Positions 8,963 through 16,740 of a stretch of 64,000 nucleotides of DNA are shown piece by piece. A program made the position numbers and the translations under genes. This DNA is from Fibrella rubiginis (GTDB lineage Bacteria > Bacteroidota > Bacteroidia > Cytophagales > Spirosomataceae), in NCBI RefSeq assembly GCF_017353185.1, contig NZ_JAFMYV010000010.1, forward strand, positions 124,001 through 188,000. Direction: 5' to 3'. Each line of letters starts with the position of its first letter. Within the stretch, counting starts at the first letter, position 1. The notes beneath the pieces were generated by a model. The model saw only the letters and a list, made by a program, of their open reading frames with translations. It made no database searches and had not been told where the DNA came from.

Positions 8963-9022
8963 CCGGCGTAGCATAAAAAAGGTCCACCAGCTAGCTGGTG
9001 GACCTTTTTTATGCTACGCCGG
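8963..9022. terminator. Perfect 60-bp palindrome without spacer
   Basis: Bases 8963-8992 and 8993-9022 are exact reverse complements over 30 bp with no spacer. The centre is CCAGCTAGCTGG and both arms carry an A6/T6 run, so a strong terminator-like hairpin forms on either strand. It starts 3 bases after the stop of the 38-residue ORF. It would end plus-strand transcription before the broken reductase gene. Confidence 0.85.
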
Positions 9023-9196
9023 CTGCCCTCTACTCATCCAGGTACGGCCAACCGTCTTCACTACGTCGGCCACCACCGGGTTTTATACGACGTGCGCTGC
9101 TGTTTGCCGGAATTGTATTACCGGGTAGGGCGTTAAACAAGCCATTTCATGGATCAACGTGAAAGGCTTTCATTCAACCCTCAGTACACAGGCACT

Positions 9197-9936
9197 ATGA
9201 TTCTTGTCACCGGCGCTACGGGCCATCTCGGCTCAGCTACCCTCAGCTTCCTGCTTAACAAAATACCCGCGTCTCAACTGGTTGGCCTTGTCCGCGACGA
9301 AAGCAAAGCCACTGATTTAAAAGGAAAAGGCATTACTGTCCGCGTGGGTACGTATGACGACACGGCCTCACTCGGCAACGCCATGCAGGGCATCGATACG
9401 GTGCTGCTGATTGCTGGTACGGACGAAGAAAATCGCCTTCGGCAGCATAGCAACGTGGTTGATGCGGACTGACCTACACCCTATTCCAGAATATTCTCTA
9501 CATGGACACTATACCGCAGTTTGTGGGACCAACCGTTTTTGAGCGGGGTATTTACCTGCCCGCCGGTAACGGAAAAGTTGCCCTGGCGCTCCGGCGTGAT
9601 ATGGGAGAAGCTATGGCCAATGCCCTGGCAGCGGGTGACAGCGGCAATAAACTCTATAAACTCACCGGCAGCGAGTCCTATTCCTTTGCCGATGTTGCGG
9701 CGGCGCTGACCGAGCTATCGGGCAAGACGGTGAAGTACATAGCGGCGACGAAAGCGGCCTTCGAAGCGGGCCTGAAAGAACGAGGTCTGCCCGATGTAAT
9801 GGTGCAACGAATAACCGGTTTCATCACCGACATCAGTAACGGGCAGGAAGATCAGGTAAGCTCTGACCTGGGAACCCTGCTTGGCCGGAAACCGGCTTCG
9901 CTGAAGGAAGGGCTAAAGGAGTTGTATCAGCTGTAA
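9197..9936 (+). pseudogene. NmrA/SDR-type NAD(P)H-dependent reductase, internally deleted and frameshifted
   Basis: The first part starts best at ATG 9197 and has the Rossmann motif MILVTGATGHLGSAT, followed by VGLVRDESKA and AMQGIDTVLLIAGTD. It is close to QorB/YtfG-type NmrA reductases (usually 280-290 residues). The frame ends at 9472 just after HSNVVDA. The second part resumes in another frame at about 9469-9474 with GLTYTLFQNILYMD, then VFERGIYLPAGNGKVALALR, and continues to 9936. The conserved stretch between these blocks (about 45-50 residues) is missing, so a deletion not divisible by three joined them. The Rossmann start and C-terminal half are intact but cannot form one protein. A downstream ATG at 9502 could give a 144-residue fragment without the cofactor site. 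Confidence 0.8.
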
Positions 9937-9983
9937 TAAAGCACGGCCCCGGCCAAGGAGGCTAGGTTGAGCACCCGTTCTGA

Positions 9984-10733
9984 TCAACGTTTCTGTGCGT
10001 TGTATTTGGCTAACAGTCGCAGGGTATGTTCCAACGCCCTGGTGTCGGACCAGTCTTCGTGACCGGGTATCACCGTCCGGGCCGTACCAAACTGCCGGAT
10101 CACCCGGCGGACTGAATTAGCCCACTCACCCAAATTGGCGTCGGCGACGTTTCCCATCCCGAAAGTGGCTACGCTTTTGATCAGACAGCCGCCATGCAGC
10201 AGGTGCTGATTGGGCAACCAGACCACAATATTATCACTGGTGTGGCCCTCACCGGGGAAGTAACAGCGTATGGGCACCTGTCCGACTGTAAACGTGGTGT
10301 CTGAGGGAAGAATCCCCTCGGGCGACTCGTAACCCAAGCGTATAGACTTCTGGGCGGTTAGCGGCGTGCTGATAACCCGTACTCCCGCCCGGCGCAGGGC
10401 AGCTATACCACCCACGCGGTCTTCGTGGGCGTGCGTCACAATACAGAGCCGTACGGTTTGGTGCAGGCTATCAGCTACCCAGCGCAGTAATTGCTCAGTG
10501 TTTCCGGTGTCATCTTTGGTATCCCAACCGGTATCAACCAACACCACGCCCCCCTGGGTGCTAATAATCAGGCCGTTGGACGGAACGCTACTTTGCTGGT
10601 ACACTCCATAGGTAGTATGAACGTATACATGGTTGGTGATGGGGGTGACGACAAGCCTGGGTTTCTGCGGCGTTTGGGCGTGAACGCAGGGAGCAAAAAA
10701 CAACCAGGCCAGAAGTACTGGTAAGTGACGCAT
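9984..10733 (-). CDS. Subclass B1 metallo-beta-lactamase
   Basis: Predicted periplasmic zinc hydrolase opening beta-lactam rings, including carbapenems in most B1 enzymes. It has 249 residues with a signal peptide of about 19 (ends CVHAQ). All B1 zinc ligands are visible: H101, H103 and D105 in THAHEDRVGG, H164 in GEGHTSDN, C183 in GGCLIKS, and H225 in PGHEDW. The Cys ligand and the GGCLIKS motif separate B1 from B3 enzymes and from glyoxalase II. Length fits CfiA, BlaB and IND types of Bacteroidota. Substrate range cannot be read from sequence. The gene stands alone between a broken reductase and a divergent permease, with no mobile element nearby, suggesting a resident chromosomal gene. A TAACTTTG box lies at 10774-10767. 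Confidence 0.85.
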   Translation of the reverse strand: MRHLPVLLAWLFFAPCVHAQTPQKPRLVVTPITNHVYVHTTYGVYQQSSVPSNGLIISTQGGVVLVDTGWDTKDDTGNTEQLLRWVADSLHQTVRLCIVTHAHEDRVGGIAALRRAGVRVISTPLTAQKSIRLGYESPEGILPSDTTFTVGQVPIRCYFPGEGHTSDNIVVWLPNQHLLHGGCLIKSVATFGMGNVADANLGEWANSVRRVIRQFGTARTVIPGHEDWSDTRALEHTLRLLAKYNAQKR

Positions 10734-10766
10734 AAGAGCAGGCGATTATGGGGGCGATACAAATGG

Positions 10767-10774
10767 CAAAGTTA
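10767..10774 (-). promoter_or_regulatory. Candidate -7 box for the metallo-beta-lactamase gene
   Basis: On the minus strand the bases read TAACTTTG, a match to TAnnTTTG, 34 bases before the ATG at 10733. No -33 box was recognised. Confidence 0.35.
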
Positions 10775-10965
10775 AAATGAGCTGGCTGTATCCTCCTGTT
10801 TTCGTGTGAAAGGTGTATGAGCACGCCTCGTGGGGTGGTTTTGCGGTCCGTAAGCTCAGAGAGGTAACGACTATCAGCAGCCGTGCAACCGCCGAGTAAT
10901 TAAGGCACGATGAATGTGGTAAGCAAAGCATCTTCTGTATTTTGCGCCTATCAACGTTCACCACT

Positions 10966-12081
10966 ATGCTCTCTGAATCAGATCGTCCTCATTATCACCA
11001 ATTTTCACATTCCCTGCTGTCGCTGGCTATCATCACGGCGGCTATCTATCTGGGGCAGGACATCCTGGTGCCGCTGGCTATGGCGGGACTGCTGGCCGTT
11101 TTTCTGCAGCCCATTGAAACCTGGCTCATACGCCGGGGTATGCACAAAGTCATTGCCATTAGCCTGGCCCTGTTGCTGGCTATCATCGTAATCTCGGGCA
11201 TTGGGGTGCTGTTGTCGATCCAGCTAGCTGACTTCACCGATGATTTGCCCAAGCTCCGGCAGCACCTAAACGAGGTATATGCAGACGTGCGGCGCTGGAT
11301 ACATAATGAGTATAACGTAAGCTACCGACAGCAGGACAAGTATATTCAGAAAGCGCAGGCCGAAACGCTGACGAGTCTGCAGAGTGCTGATACGCTGGGT
11401 ATTATTTCCGGTCCGTTGGGTACGCTGATTCTGCTGCCCATTTACGTATTCCTGCTGCTCTATTACCGCACCATGCTCATGCACTTTGTGGTGGTGCTCT
11501 TTCCGCAACGGCATGCCGACCGCGTCCGCGAGATCCTCTCGGAAGTAAAGGCCGTTGTACAGAGCTATGTAGTGGGGCTGCTGATCGAAACTGCCTGTGT
11601 AGCGGGGCTTAACTCCGTTGGTCTGCTGCTGTTGCACGTTCAATACGCTATCCTGCTGGGCATCATGGCCGCTATTTTGAACCTGGTGCCCTACATTGGG
11701 GGGCTGGTGGCCACATTTCTGACCGTGCTGGTGACCATGAGCTACCAACCTGATTTGTCGGTGGGGCTGGGCGTTGTGGGCGTGTTTTTGCTTGTGCAGT
11801 TCATCGACAACAACCTGCTGGTACCTTTCATTGTAGCGTCGAAAGTGCGTATCAACGCGCTGGTGTCTATTGTTGGTGTGCTCATTGGCGGGGCCTTGGC
11901 GGGGGTGTCGGGCATGTTCCTGTCTATTCCGGCCATTGCCATTCTGAAGATTATCTTCGACCGGGTCGACAGTCTGCGGGCGTGGGGCGTGTTGCTGGGC
12001 GACCAAACGCCAGAGCAGGAGGGGAGCAAGCTGTTTCGCCTGCCCCGCCGTCGCCGCAAAGCTGTCATTACCGAAAACTGA
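10966..12081 (+). CDS. AI-2E family transporter (PerM/UPF0118)
   Basis: Polytopic inner-membrane protein of 371 residues from the ATG at 10966; a TTG at 10942 would add 8 residues but is less likely. Two N-terminal membrane segments (LLSLAIITAAIYLGQDILVPLAMAG and IAISLALLLAIIVISGIGVLLS) are followed by a soluble region (about 85-150) and about five further segments. These include the family signature around AILNLVPYIGGLVATFLTVLV and VQFIDNNLLVPFIVASKVRINAL. The name comes from E. coli TqsA, which exports autoinducer 2; most homologues have no tested substrate and some act in ion transport. The C-terminus is a basic tail (PRRRRKAVI). Confidence 0.85.
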   Translation: MLSESDRPHYHQFSHSLLSLAIITAAIYLGQDILVPLAMAGLLAVFLQPIETWLIRRGMHKVIAISLALLLAIIVISGIGVLLSIQLADFTDDLPKLRQHLNEVYADVRRWIHNEYNVSYRQQDKYIQKAQAETLTSLQSADTLGIISGPLGTLILLPIYVFLLLYYRTMLMHFVVVLFPQRHADRVREILSEVKAVVQSYVVGLLIETACVAGLNSVGLLLLHVQYAILLGIMAAILNLVPYIGGLVATFLTVLVTMSYQPDLSVGLGVVGVFLLVQFIDNNLLVPFIVASKVRINALVSIVGVLIGGALAGVSGMFLSIPAIAILKIIFDRVDSLRAWGVLLGDQTPEQEGSKLFRLPRRRRKAVITEN

Positions 12082-12107
12082 GCCAATTACGCTTAACCGT
12101 GACCACA

Positions 12108-12146
12108 CGAAAAAGCCGCATTCAGGTCCCTGATGCGGCTTTTTCG
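12108..12146. terminator. Bidirectional terminator between the AI-2E gene and the Uma2 remnant
   Basis: Arms CGAAAAAGCCGCAT (12108-12121) and ATGCGGCTTTTTCG (12133-12146) pair over 14 bp with an 11-base loop. T runs on both strands fit termination of the two convergent genes. Confidence 0.85.
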
Positions 12147-12170
12147 GTAGGTAGGTTTTCCTGATGATTG

Positions 12171-12744
12171 TTAGAAAAATGTCAGGGTGAAATCGAGCAG
12201 TACGCCCTCACCCGAAAGGGTAGTCAGGTTTGTGATTTCTTCAGGTTCGCGGTCGGGGCGATACACGTAAGCCGTACGCATGTCGGTGTCAATCAGCCAG
12301 CCCAGTTGACAACCGTTGTCCATCCAATCGACCATTTTCTGTTTGGCGTCGACCAGCCGGTCAGAAGGCGATTTAAGCTCCAGCACAAAGTCGGGGCAAA
12401 GGGGAACAAACTTACGCCGTTGCTGCTCTGTCAATGCCTTCCAACGCGCCCGGCTCACGCCCGCTACATCAGGCGACAGCACCGATCACCGACGTGTCGG
12501 GTAGCCGGAATGCCGTTGATGAATCGAAAAAGTATCCCCACTTCGACTGCCGGTTCCAGATAACAAAATCTGCTCCTAGCTCAATATTCCGGTTTCCCGT
12601 TTCGCCGCCTGTTAAGCTCATCAGTATGATGTCACCGTTTTTACGGCGCTCAAAACGCAACGAAGGGTTATCCTGGCAAAACCGAACGAACTCGTCGTCG
12701 GTAAACCGAATGTCTTCCGCAAAATGCATCAGTACTGTTTCCAT
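12171..12744 (-). pseudogene. Uma2-family (DUF820) putative endonuclease, frameshifted
   Basis: Uma2 proteins have a PD-(D/E)xK nuclease-like fold of about 190 residues and no established role. The N-terminal part (12744 down to about 12485) shows FTDDEFVRFCQDNPSLRFER, TGGETGNRN and FFDSSTAFRLPDTSV. It then runs into a stop. The continuation is in another frame from about 12482: LSPDVAGVSRARW, the nuclease motif PDFVLELKSPSD, and DAKQKMVDWMDNGCQLGWLID. At the junction the minus strand reads TCGGTGATCGGTGCTG; removing one 7-base copy restores the family's SVLSPDVA. So a 7-bp tandem duplication broke the gene. The Gly in VAGVS, where the family usually has Trp, suggests further decay. Confidence 0.8.
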
Positions 12745-12768
12745 AAGGGCTAAAATAAGCGTTTACGC

Positions 12769-12918
12769 TCAAATCGTAGCGATGGTGCTGTCGGCACCTT
12801 CGGTCATATCGGCAGGTATGTCATCGGCGGGGGGCACCATCAGGTCGTCGAAAAGCTGGGCCGTCATCACGTCGGCTTCGGTGACATCGAAAAAGCGTTC
12901 CTGGATGTTGAAGGGCTC
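12769..12918 (-). repeat. Extra copy A of the ppk1 3' end (150 bp)
   Basis: In the ppk1 frame this stretch encodes 49 residues starting EPFNIQERFFDVTEADVM and ending ADMTEGADSTIATI plus stop. It aligns without gaps to the last 49 codons of ppk1 (14236-14385) with about 8 amino-acid differences. The terminal 45 bases are identical to ppk1. No ppk1 body is attached; upstream lies a small lipoprotein gene. It is a detached gene end rather than a functional gene. Confidence 0.85.
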
Positions 12919-12923
12919 GCTGT

Positions 12924-13337
12924 CTACTTCAACGTATCCAGAGCAACTGTGATATTGTTTTCCTGCCCCCGCTTTAAGTCAGTCAAATTTGGCTGAACTT
13001 GATCCAAGCTAAAGTCGGCATAGCGGCTACCCAGTTTTACTAGTTTGTAGCAATTGAATGTAGCGTAGCTATCGCTAGGTACTTGGATTGTAGAACTGAC
13101 ATTACCATTCTTGCCAGTATAGCCTAGGTAAAGTTGCGTGGAGACTTTGGGAGGGTTTAAATAGCCTCCCTTTATACCAAATATCTCGACCACACCACTA
13201 TCAACAGGAAGTCCTGTTTGCTTATACACTATATGAAAAGAGAAGGGAGTAGGCAATAATACAATGGGTTCTTCCTTTTTACAGGCTCCTGCCAGCCCCA
13301 GTAGGGCTGGCAGAGCAATTGATGAGACAGTTTTCAT
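12924..13337 (-). CDS. Small putative lipoprotein in ppk1-tail cassette 1
   Basis: A 137-residue product from the ATG at 13337; a longer frame from 13382 would begin inside ppk1-tail copy B and is unlikely. The N-terminus MKTVSSIALPALLGLAGACKK is a signal peptide with a lipobox-like end (LAGAC followed by KK), so envelope lipidation is likely. The rest looks beta-rich with no family recognised. It has a pattern of short extracellular domains: FHIVYKQTGLPVDSGVVEIF, then a Gly-Lys-Asn-Gly turn as in carboxypeptidase-regulatory or Ig-like folds. The region is clearly more AT-rich than its neighbours, suggesting transfer. The stop codon lies 6 bases before ppk1-tail copy A. Confidence 0.6.
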   Translation of the reverse strand: MKTVSSIALPALLGLAGACKKEEPIVLLPTPFSFHIVYKQTGLPVDSGVVEIFGIKGGYLNPPKVSTQLYLGYTGKNGNVSSTIQVPSDSYATFNCYKLVKLGSRYADFSLDQVQPNLTDLKRGQENNITVALDTLK

Positions 13338-13378
13338 TGTTAGTGAGTTTAACGAGTGATAAACACTTTCTGGATCCG

Positions 13379-13423
13379 TCAAATCGTAGCGATGGTGCTG
13401 TCAGCTCCTTCGGTCAGGTCGGC
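13379..13423 (-). repeat. Extra copy B of the ppk1 3' end (45 bp)
   Basis: The minus strand encodes ADLTEGADSTIATI plus stop, the last 14 codons of ppk1 with one change (M to L). It differs from the ppk1 end at 4 of 45 bases. The first 24 plus-strand bases are identical in copies A, B and ppk1. It lies between the two small lipoprotein genes. Confidence 0.8.
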
Positions 13424-13435
13424 GGTTAATTGTTA

Positions 13436-13915
13436 TCAATTGCCTTTCTTCAGAACAAACTTAAAAATCTGCCGCTGGCCTAAATGTAAATATCCTGGAT
13501 TGTGATAATCGTTTGAAAGATTCTTAAACTCTGGTAAAACAGCGCCAGATGCATCAACGATTTTGACCTGAACTGTGTCGGCGTAATATGACGTCTTGTC
13601 AATAGTGAAATTGGCGGGATAGTCTAACCTATACGATTTAAATTCTAATTCTCCTTTGCTGGTAACCGCATTGTACCGAAATCTCCCCTGACTATCTGTT
13701 GTGAAATCTTCTTTGCTTACCAAACTGCCACTTGATCCATATCCCTGACTTACATAAGCACCAATACTAAGCGGATAATTAGCCACCGGTTTTCCATCAG
13801 AAAGCTGTACTGTGCCTTCAACGAGCGTAGTGCTTTCGATGGTTTTAAAACAACCAAGTAACCATACAGATAGCAAGAAATACGGGATTAGACGGAACAA
13901 GCAGACGGTTTTCAT
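13436..13915 (-). CDS. Small putative lipoprotein in ppk1-tail cassette 2
   Basis: A 159-residue product with signal peptide and lipobox (SVWLLGCFKT), so it is predicted to be lipidated. The mature part begins with a carboxypeptidase-regulatory-like or transthyretin-like beta fold: LVEGTVQLSDGKPVANYPLSIG, then DFTTDSQGRFRYNAVT. No enzymatic motif is seen. It shares layout and the MKTV start with the lipoprotein at 12924, but the sequences are otherwise dissimilar. The gene is AT-rich and lies between ppk1-tail copy B and ppk1 itself. A TATTTTTG box on the minus strand (14038-14031) could serve as its promoter. Function unknown. Confidence 0.65.
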   Translation of the reverse strand: MKTVCLFRLIPYFLLSVWLLGCFKTIESTTLVEGTVQLSDGKPVANYPLSIGAYVSQGYGSSGSLVSKEDFTTDSQGRFRYNAVTSKGELEFKSYRLDYPANFTIDKTSYYADTVQVKIVDASGAVLPEFKNLSNDYHNPGYLHLGQRQIFKFVLKKGN

Positions 13916-14235
13916 ACCTTGAGTTATTGAATCAGTTAACCATTACTTTACAACGTTTTTAAATTAGTACTGGATGGGCAGTATTAAATAAGTTCCAAAT
14001 AGCTATAAGTACAAATTTTGTGTCCTTTGTCAAAAATAGCTGAGTATTTAAGCAGCAAATCTAGTATTCTGTTCTACAAGGGTATTTTTAATCCAAGAAC
14101 CGATACGTTAGCCAGTTAGTCAGTTCTTTGAATAAGTCAATTTGTAGTTATGTAGGAGTGTACAAAAAATGGTCCCGCTGTCGTCATTCAGCGCAGCCAA
14201 ATGACAACAGCGGGACCATACTACGCTATGCTATC
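13916..14235. other. AT-rich intergenic region downstream of ppk1
   Basis: About 320 bases without a credible gene. It contains a TAnnTTTG-type box on the minus strand at 14031-14038 and a hairpin at 14169-14219. Composition is markedly more AT-rich than flanking genes, continuous with the lipoprotein cassettes. Confidence 0.6.
14169..14219. terminator. 20-bp hairpin after ppk1
   Basis: Arms 14169-14188 and 14200-14219 pair over 20 bp with one mismatch and an 11-base loop (stem ATGGTCCCGCTG...). It begins 17 bases beyond the ppk1 stop codon. On the minus strand the stem is followed by TTTTTTG, so it is a plausible ppk1 terminator. Confidence 0.7.
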
Positions 14236-16584
14236 TCAAATCGTAGCGATGGTGCTGTCGGCACCTTCGGTCATATCGGCGGGGACGTCGGCAACGGGGG
14301 GCGTGATGATTTCGTCGAAAAGTTGGGCCTGCATTACGTCGGCTTCGGTCACGTCGAAGAAGCGTTCCTGAATGTTGAACGGTTCAGCTCCTTCGGCGGG
14401 TTCGCACTTTTTGTAGGTGCCGTCTTCCTGTAATTCGTACGCGTTGACGGTGTCGAGCAAGTTGTAGTCCAGAATCAGGATAGCCTGCTGTCGCACCCGT
14501 AAATCGGCCAGATAAAACAGCGACTCGATGCGCCGGTCGAAGCTGCGCACCATAATGTCGGCACTACCGCCGTAGATTTTGGGTTCGCCGAGGTTGTGGA
14601 AATAGAAAATACGGGTGTGCTCCAGGTAGTCGCCTACTATGGAGCGAATGGTGATGTTTTCGCTCAGCCCCTTCCGGCCCGGACGCAGGCAGCAGATACC
14701 CCGCACAATAAGCCGGATAGGTACACCCGCCTGCGAGGCGGCGTACAGTTCGTCGATCACGATTTTGTCTTCCAGCGAATTGATTTTAATGCAAATACCG
14801 CTGGTCAGGCCGCGCCGGGCATGGTCTACTTCGGCCCGGATGAGGTCGACCAACTGGTTGCGCATGTCGCGGGGGGCGGTGAGCAGGTATTGGTAGCCGC
14901 TGGGCAGCGAATGGCCCGTGATGACGTTGAAAAACTCCGAAATGTCGTTGGTGTAGGTCTCGCTCGTAGTCAGAAGCCCAATGTCGGTATACATCCGGGC
15001 GGTGTCTTCGTTGTAATTTCCGCTGGATAGGTGCGCATAGCGGACCACGCGGCTGCCTTCGTTGCGCACCACCAGCAGCAGCTTGGTATGGGTCTTGTAG
15101 CGGCTGATGCCGTAGATAACAAAGCAGCCCGCTTTCTGCAGCCGCTGCGCCTCGCGGATGTTGTTTTCTTCGTCAAAACGCGCCTTTACTTCAAACAACA
15201 CCGATACGTGCTTGCCGTTTTCGGCGGCCTTCAGCAACGCCTCCGTAATCCGCGACCGTTTGGCCAGTCGGTATACGGTGAGCTTGATAGCCAGCACGTT
15301 AGGGTCTTCGGCGGCCTGTTCCAGCAGTTGCAGCACCGGCTCGAAGTTGTTGTAGGGATGGTGCATCAGGATGTCGCGCTCCCGGATGGCCTCGAAAATA
15401 TCCCCGATTTTTTCGCGCTCCAGCCCTACCGGCGGCACCGGCGGGTGCGGCGCGGGCATGTCGTTTTTGAACTCCGGATGGCGGATGATCTGCCACAGAC
15501 TGGTAAAATCAATCAGCCGCGTCGCCTCAAACAGGTTGGCGTCGTCGATCTCCCAGCGTTTTTTCAGCAGATTAATCATCCACGAAGATGCCGCCGAAGT
15601 CATGCTTTCGGCTTCTACCTCCACCCGCACCACGCGCCCCAGCCGCCTATTTTTGATCTTCTGCCTGATCTCGTCGAGGAAATCAACTTCATCGTCGTCC
15701 TCACTTTCGTCCAGCGCAAAATCGCCGTTGCGGGTAATCTTAAACAGGTTGACCGACGAAATGCTGACGTTGCGGTAAAGCTTGTGAATGTGTTTGCGAA
15801 CGATTTCTTCGATGGGCAAAAACACGATGGCCTCGTCGCGTTCGAAAGGCATAAACCGGGGCAGGTTGGCCGGAATCTGCACAAACGAGAGCCGCTGACT
15901 GTCGTCTTCGTCGTCATCTTTATCGCGCCGGGCCGAGGTGGTGTTGGGGTTATTAGTAACCACGCCGAAGATGAGCACCCGCGCCAGCAACACCGGGAAG
16001 GTGTGCGTGTAGTCGTAGAGCATGGGTGTCAGCGTCGGAAAAATCGTCCGGTCGAAGTAATCGGCGGCCTGCTGTTGTTCAGCCTCGGTGAGGTCGGCAT
16101 AGTGGGCCAGCACAATGTCGTTTTGGGCGAAGAGCGGCATCAGATCATCCACAAAAACGTGTTGCTGATCCTGGCTAAACTGCTGTGCCGCCCGGAAAAG
16201 GGCTTTTTTGAACGGTCCTTCCCGCAGCCCCGAATAGTCGGTGCGCTCTTTATGGTAGTCAAGATAGTTGTAGAGGCTACCAATGCGGATGGTAAAAAAC
16301 TCGTCGAGGTTCGAGGCCGTGATCGCCAGAAACTTCAAGCGCTCCATGAGCGTCCGGGCGGGGTTGCGGGCCTGGTCGAGTACGCGCTCGTTGAACTTTA
16401 GCCAGCTTAGATCACGACTTATGTAATCACTCTGCTCCACGACATTGCTGACGCGGGCGGCGGTCTTCGGGCTGGTGCGGTCGGCTGTATCTGCCGCGCT
16501 TGTATCACCTAACCGGTTCGTGAAGCGCGAAACAATGTTACCCAGCAAATTGCGGCTACGATGGTGTTGGTTAGGAGTAGACAT
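14236..16584 (-). CDS. ppk1: Polyphosphate kinase 1
   Basis: Makes long-chain polyphosphate from the gamma phosphate of ATP, reversibly; in E. coli it is membrane-associated. The ATG at 16584 (MSTPNQHHRS) is preferred over an upstream start at 16626 that lies in the hairpin region. The product has 782 residues, longer than the usual 690-720. The extra length is an N-terminal Ser/Thr/Arg-rich leader of about 50 residues, an acidic insert near DKDDDEDDSQR, and a C-terminal tail. Family hallmarks: SDYISRDLSWLKFNERVL, SNLDEFFTIRIGSL, the phosphorylated-histidine motif RYAHLSSGNYNEDTARMYTD, and the second active-site His in YLEHTRIFYFHN. The last 49 codons are duplicated twice downstream. Confidence 0.95.
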   Translation of the reverse strand: MSTPNQHHRSRNLLGNIVSRFTNRLGDTSAADTADRTSPKTAARVSNVVEQSDYISRDLSWLKFNERVLDQARNPARTLMERLKFLAITASNLDEFFTIRIGSLYNYLDYHKERTDYSGLREGPFKKALFRAAQQFSQDQQHVFVDDLMPLFAQNDIVLAHYADLTEAEQQQAADYFDRTIFPTLTPMLYDYTHTFPVLLARVLIFGVVTNNPNTTSARRDKDDDEDDSQRLSFVQIPANLPRFMPFERDEAIVFLPIEEIVRKHIHKLYRNVSISSVNLFKITRNGDFALDESEDDDEVDFLDEIRQKIKNRRLGRVVRVEVEAESMTSAASSWMINLLKKRWEIDDANLFEATRLIDFTSLWQIIRHPEFKNDMPAPHPPVPPVGLEREKIGDIFEAIRERDILMHHPYNNFEPVLQLLEQAAEDPNVLAIKLTVYRLAKRSRITEALLKAAENGKHVSVLFEVKARFDEENNIREAQRLQKAGCFVIYGISRYKTHTKLLLVVRNEGSRVVRYAHLSSGNYNEDTARMYTDIGLLTTSETYTNDISEFFNVITGHSLPSGYQYLLTAPRDMRNQLVDLIRAEVDHARRGLTSGICIKINSLEDKIVIDELYAASQAGVPIRLIVRGICCLRPGRKGLSENITIRSIVGDYLEHTRIFYFHNLGEPKIYGGSADIMVRSFDRRIESLFYLADLRVRQQAILILDYNLLDTVNAYELQEDGTYKKCEPAEGAEPFNIQERFFDVTEADVMQAQLFDEIITPPVADVPADMTEGADSTIATI

Positions 16585-16619
16585 AGGCGTAGGGAAAAAA
16601 AGCAAGAAGTAAGAGATGA

Positions 16620-16672
16620 GAAGCAAGAGACAAAAGATGCCCGGCGGCTTACTGACTTTTGTCTCTTGCTTC
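16620..16672. repeat. Word-like inverted repeat between gyrB and ppk1
   Basis: A perfect 17-bp stem (GAAGCAAGAGACAAAAG at 16620-16636 with 16656-16672) extends imperfectly outwards to about 16600 and 16687. It is built of repeated words such as AGCAAGAAGTAAGAGA and GAGAAGCAAGAGAC. It sits just upstream of the ppk1 start and downstream of the gyrB terminator. Confidence 0.75.
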
Positions 16673-16694
16673 TTATTTCTTGTTTCTCTGTATT

Positions 16695-16724
16695 AACAAA
16701 AAACCGGGCCTTTCGACCCGGTTT
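16695..16724 (-). terminator. Intrinsic terminator of gyrB
   Basis: On the minus strand AAACCGGG (16724-16717), an 8-base loop, CCCGGTTT (16708-16701) and a run of six T. It lies 16 bases after the gyrB stop codon. Confidence 0.85.
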
Positions 16725-16740
16725 CCGTATTAAGTTATTA

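Noticed and set aside
9984..10733. Glyoxalase II or B3-type hydrolase instead of a B1 enzyme
   Set aside because: The zinc-2 site has the Cys ligand in GGCLIKS and the third-His spacing of B1; glyoxalase II lacks the Cys.
12434..12952. 172-residue plus-strand frame across the Uma2 and ppk1-tail region
   Set aside because: It crosses two unrelated segments read clearly on the minus strand and matches nothing.
15031..16401. 456-residue open frame opposite ppk1
   Set aside because: It is the antisense shadow of a GC-rich gene, has no recognisable motif, and ppk1 is certain on the other strand.
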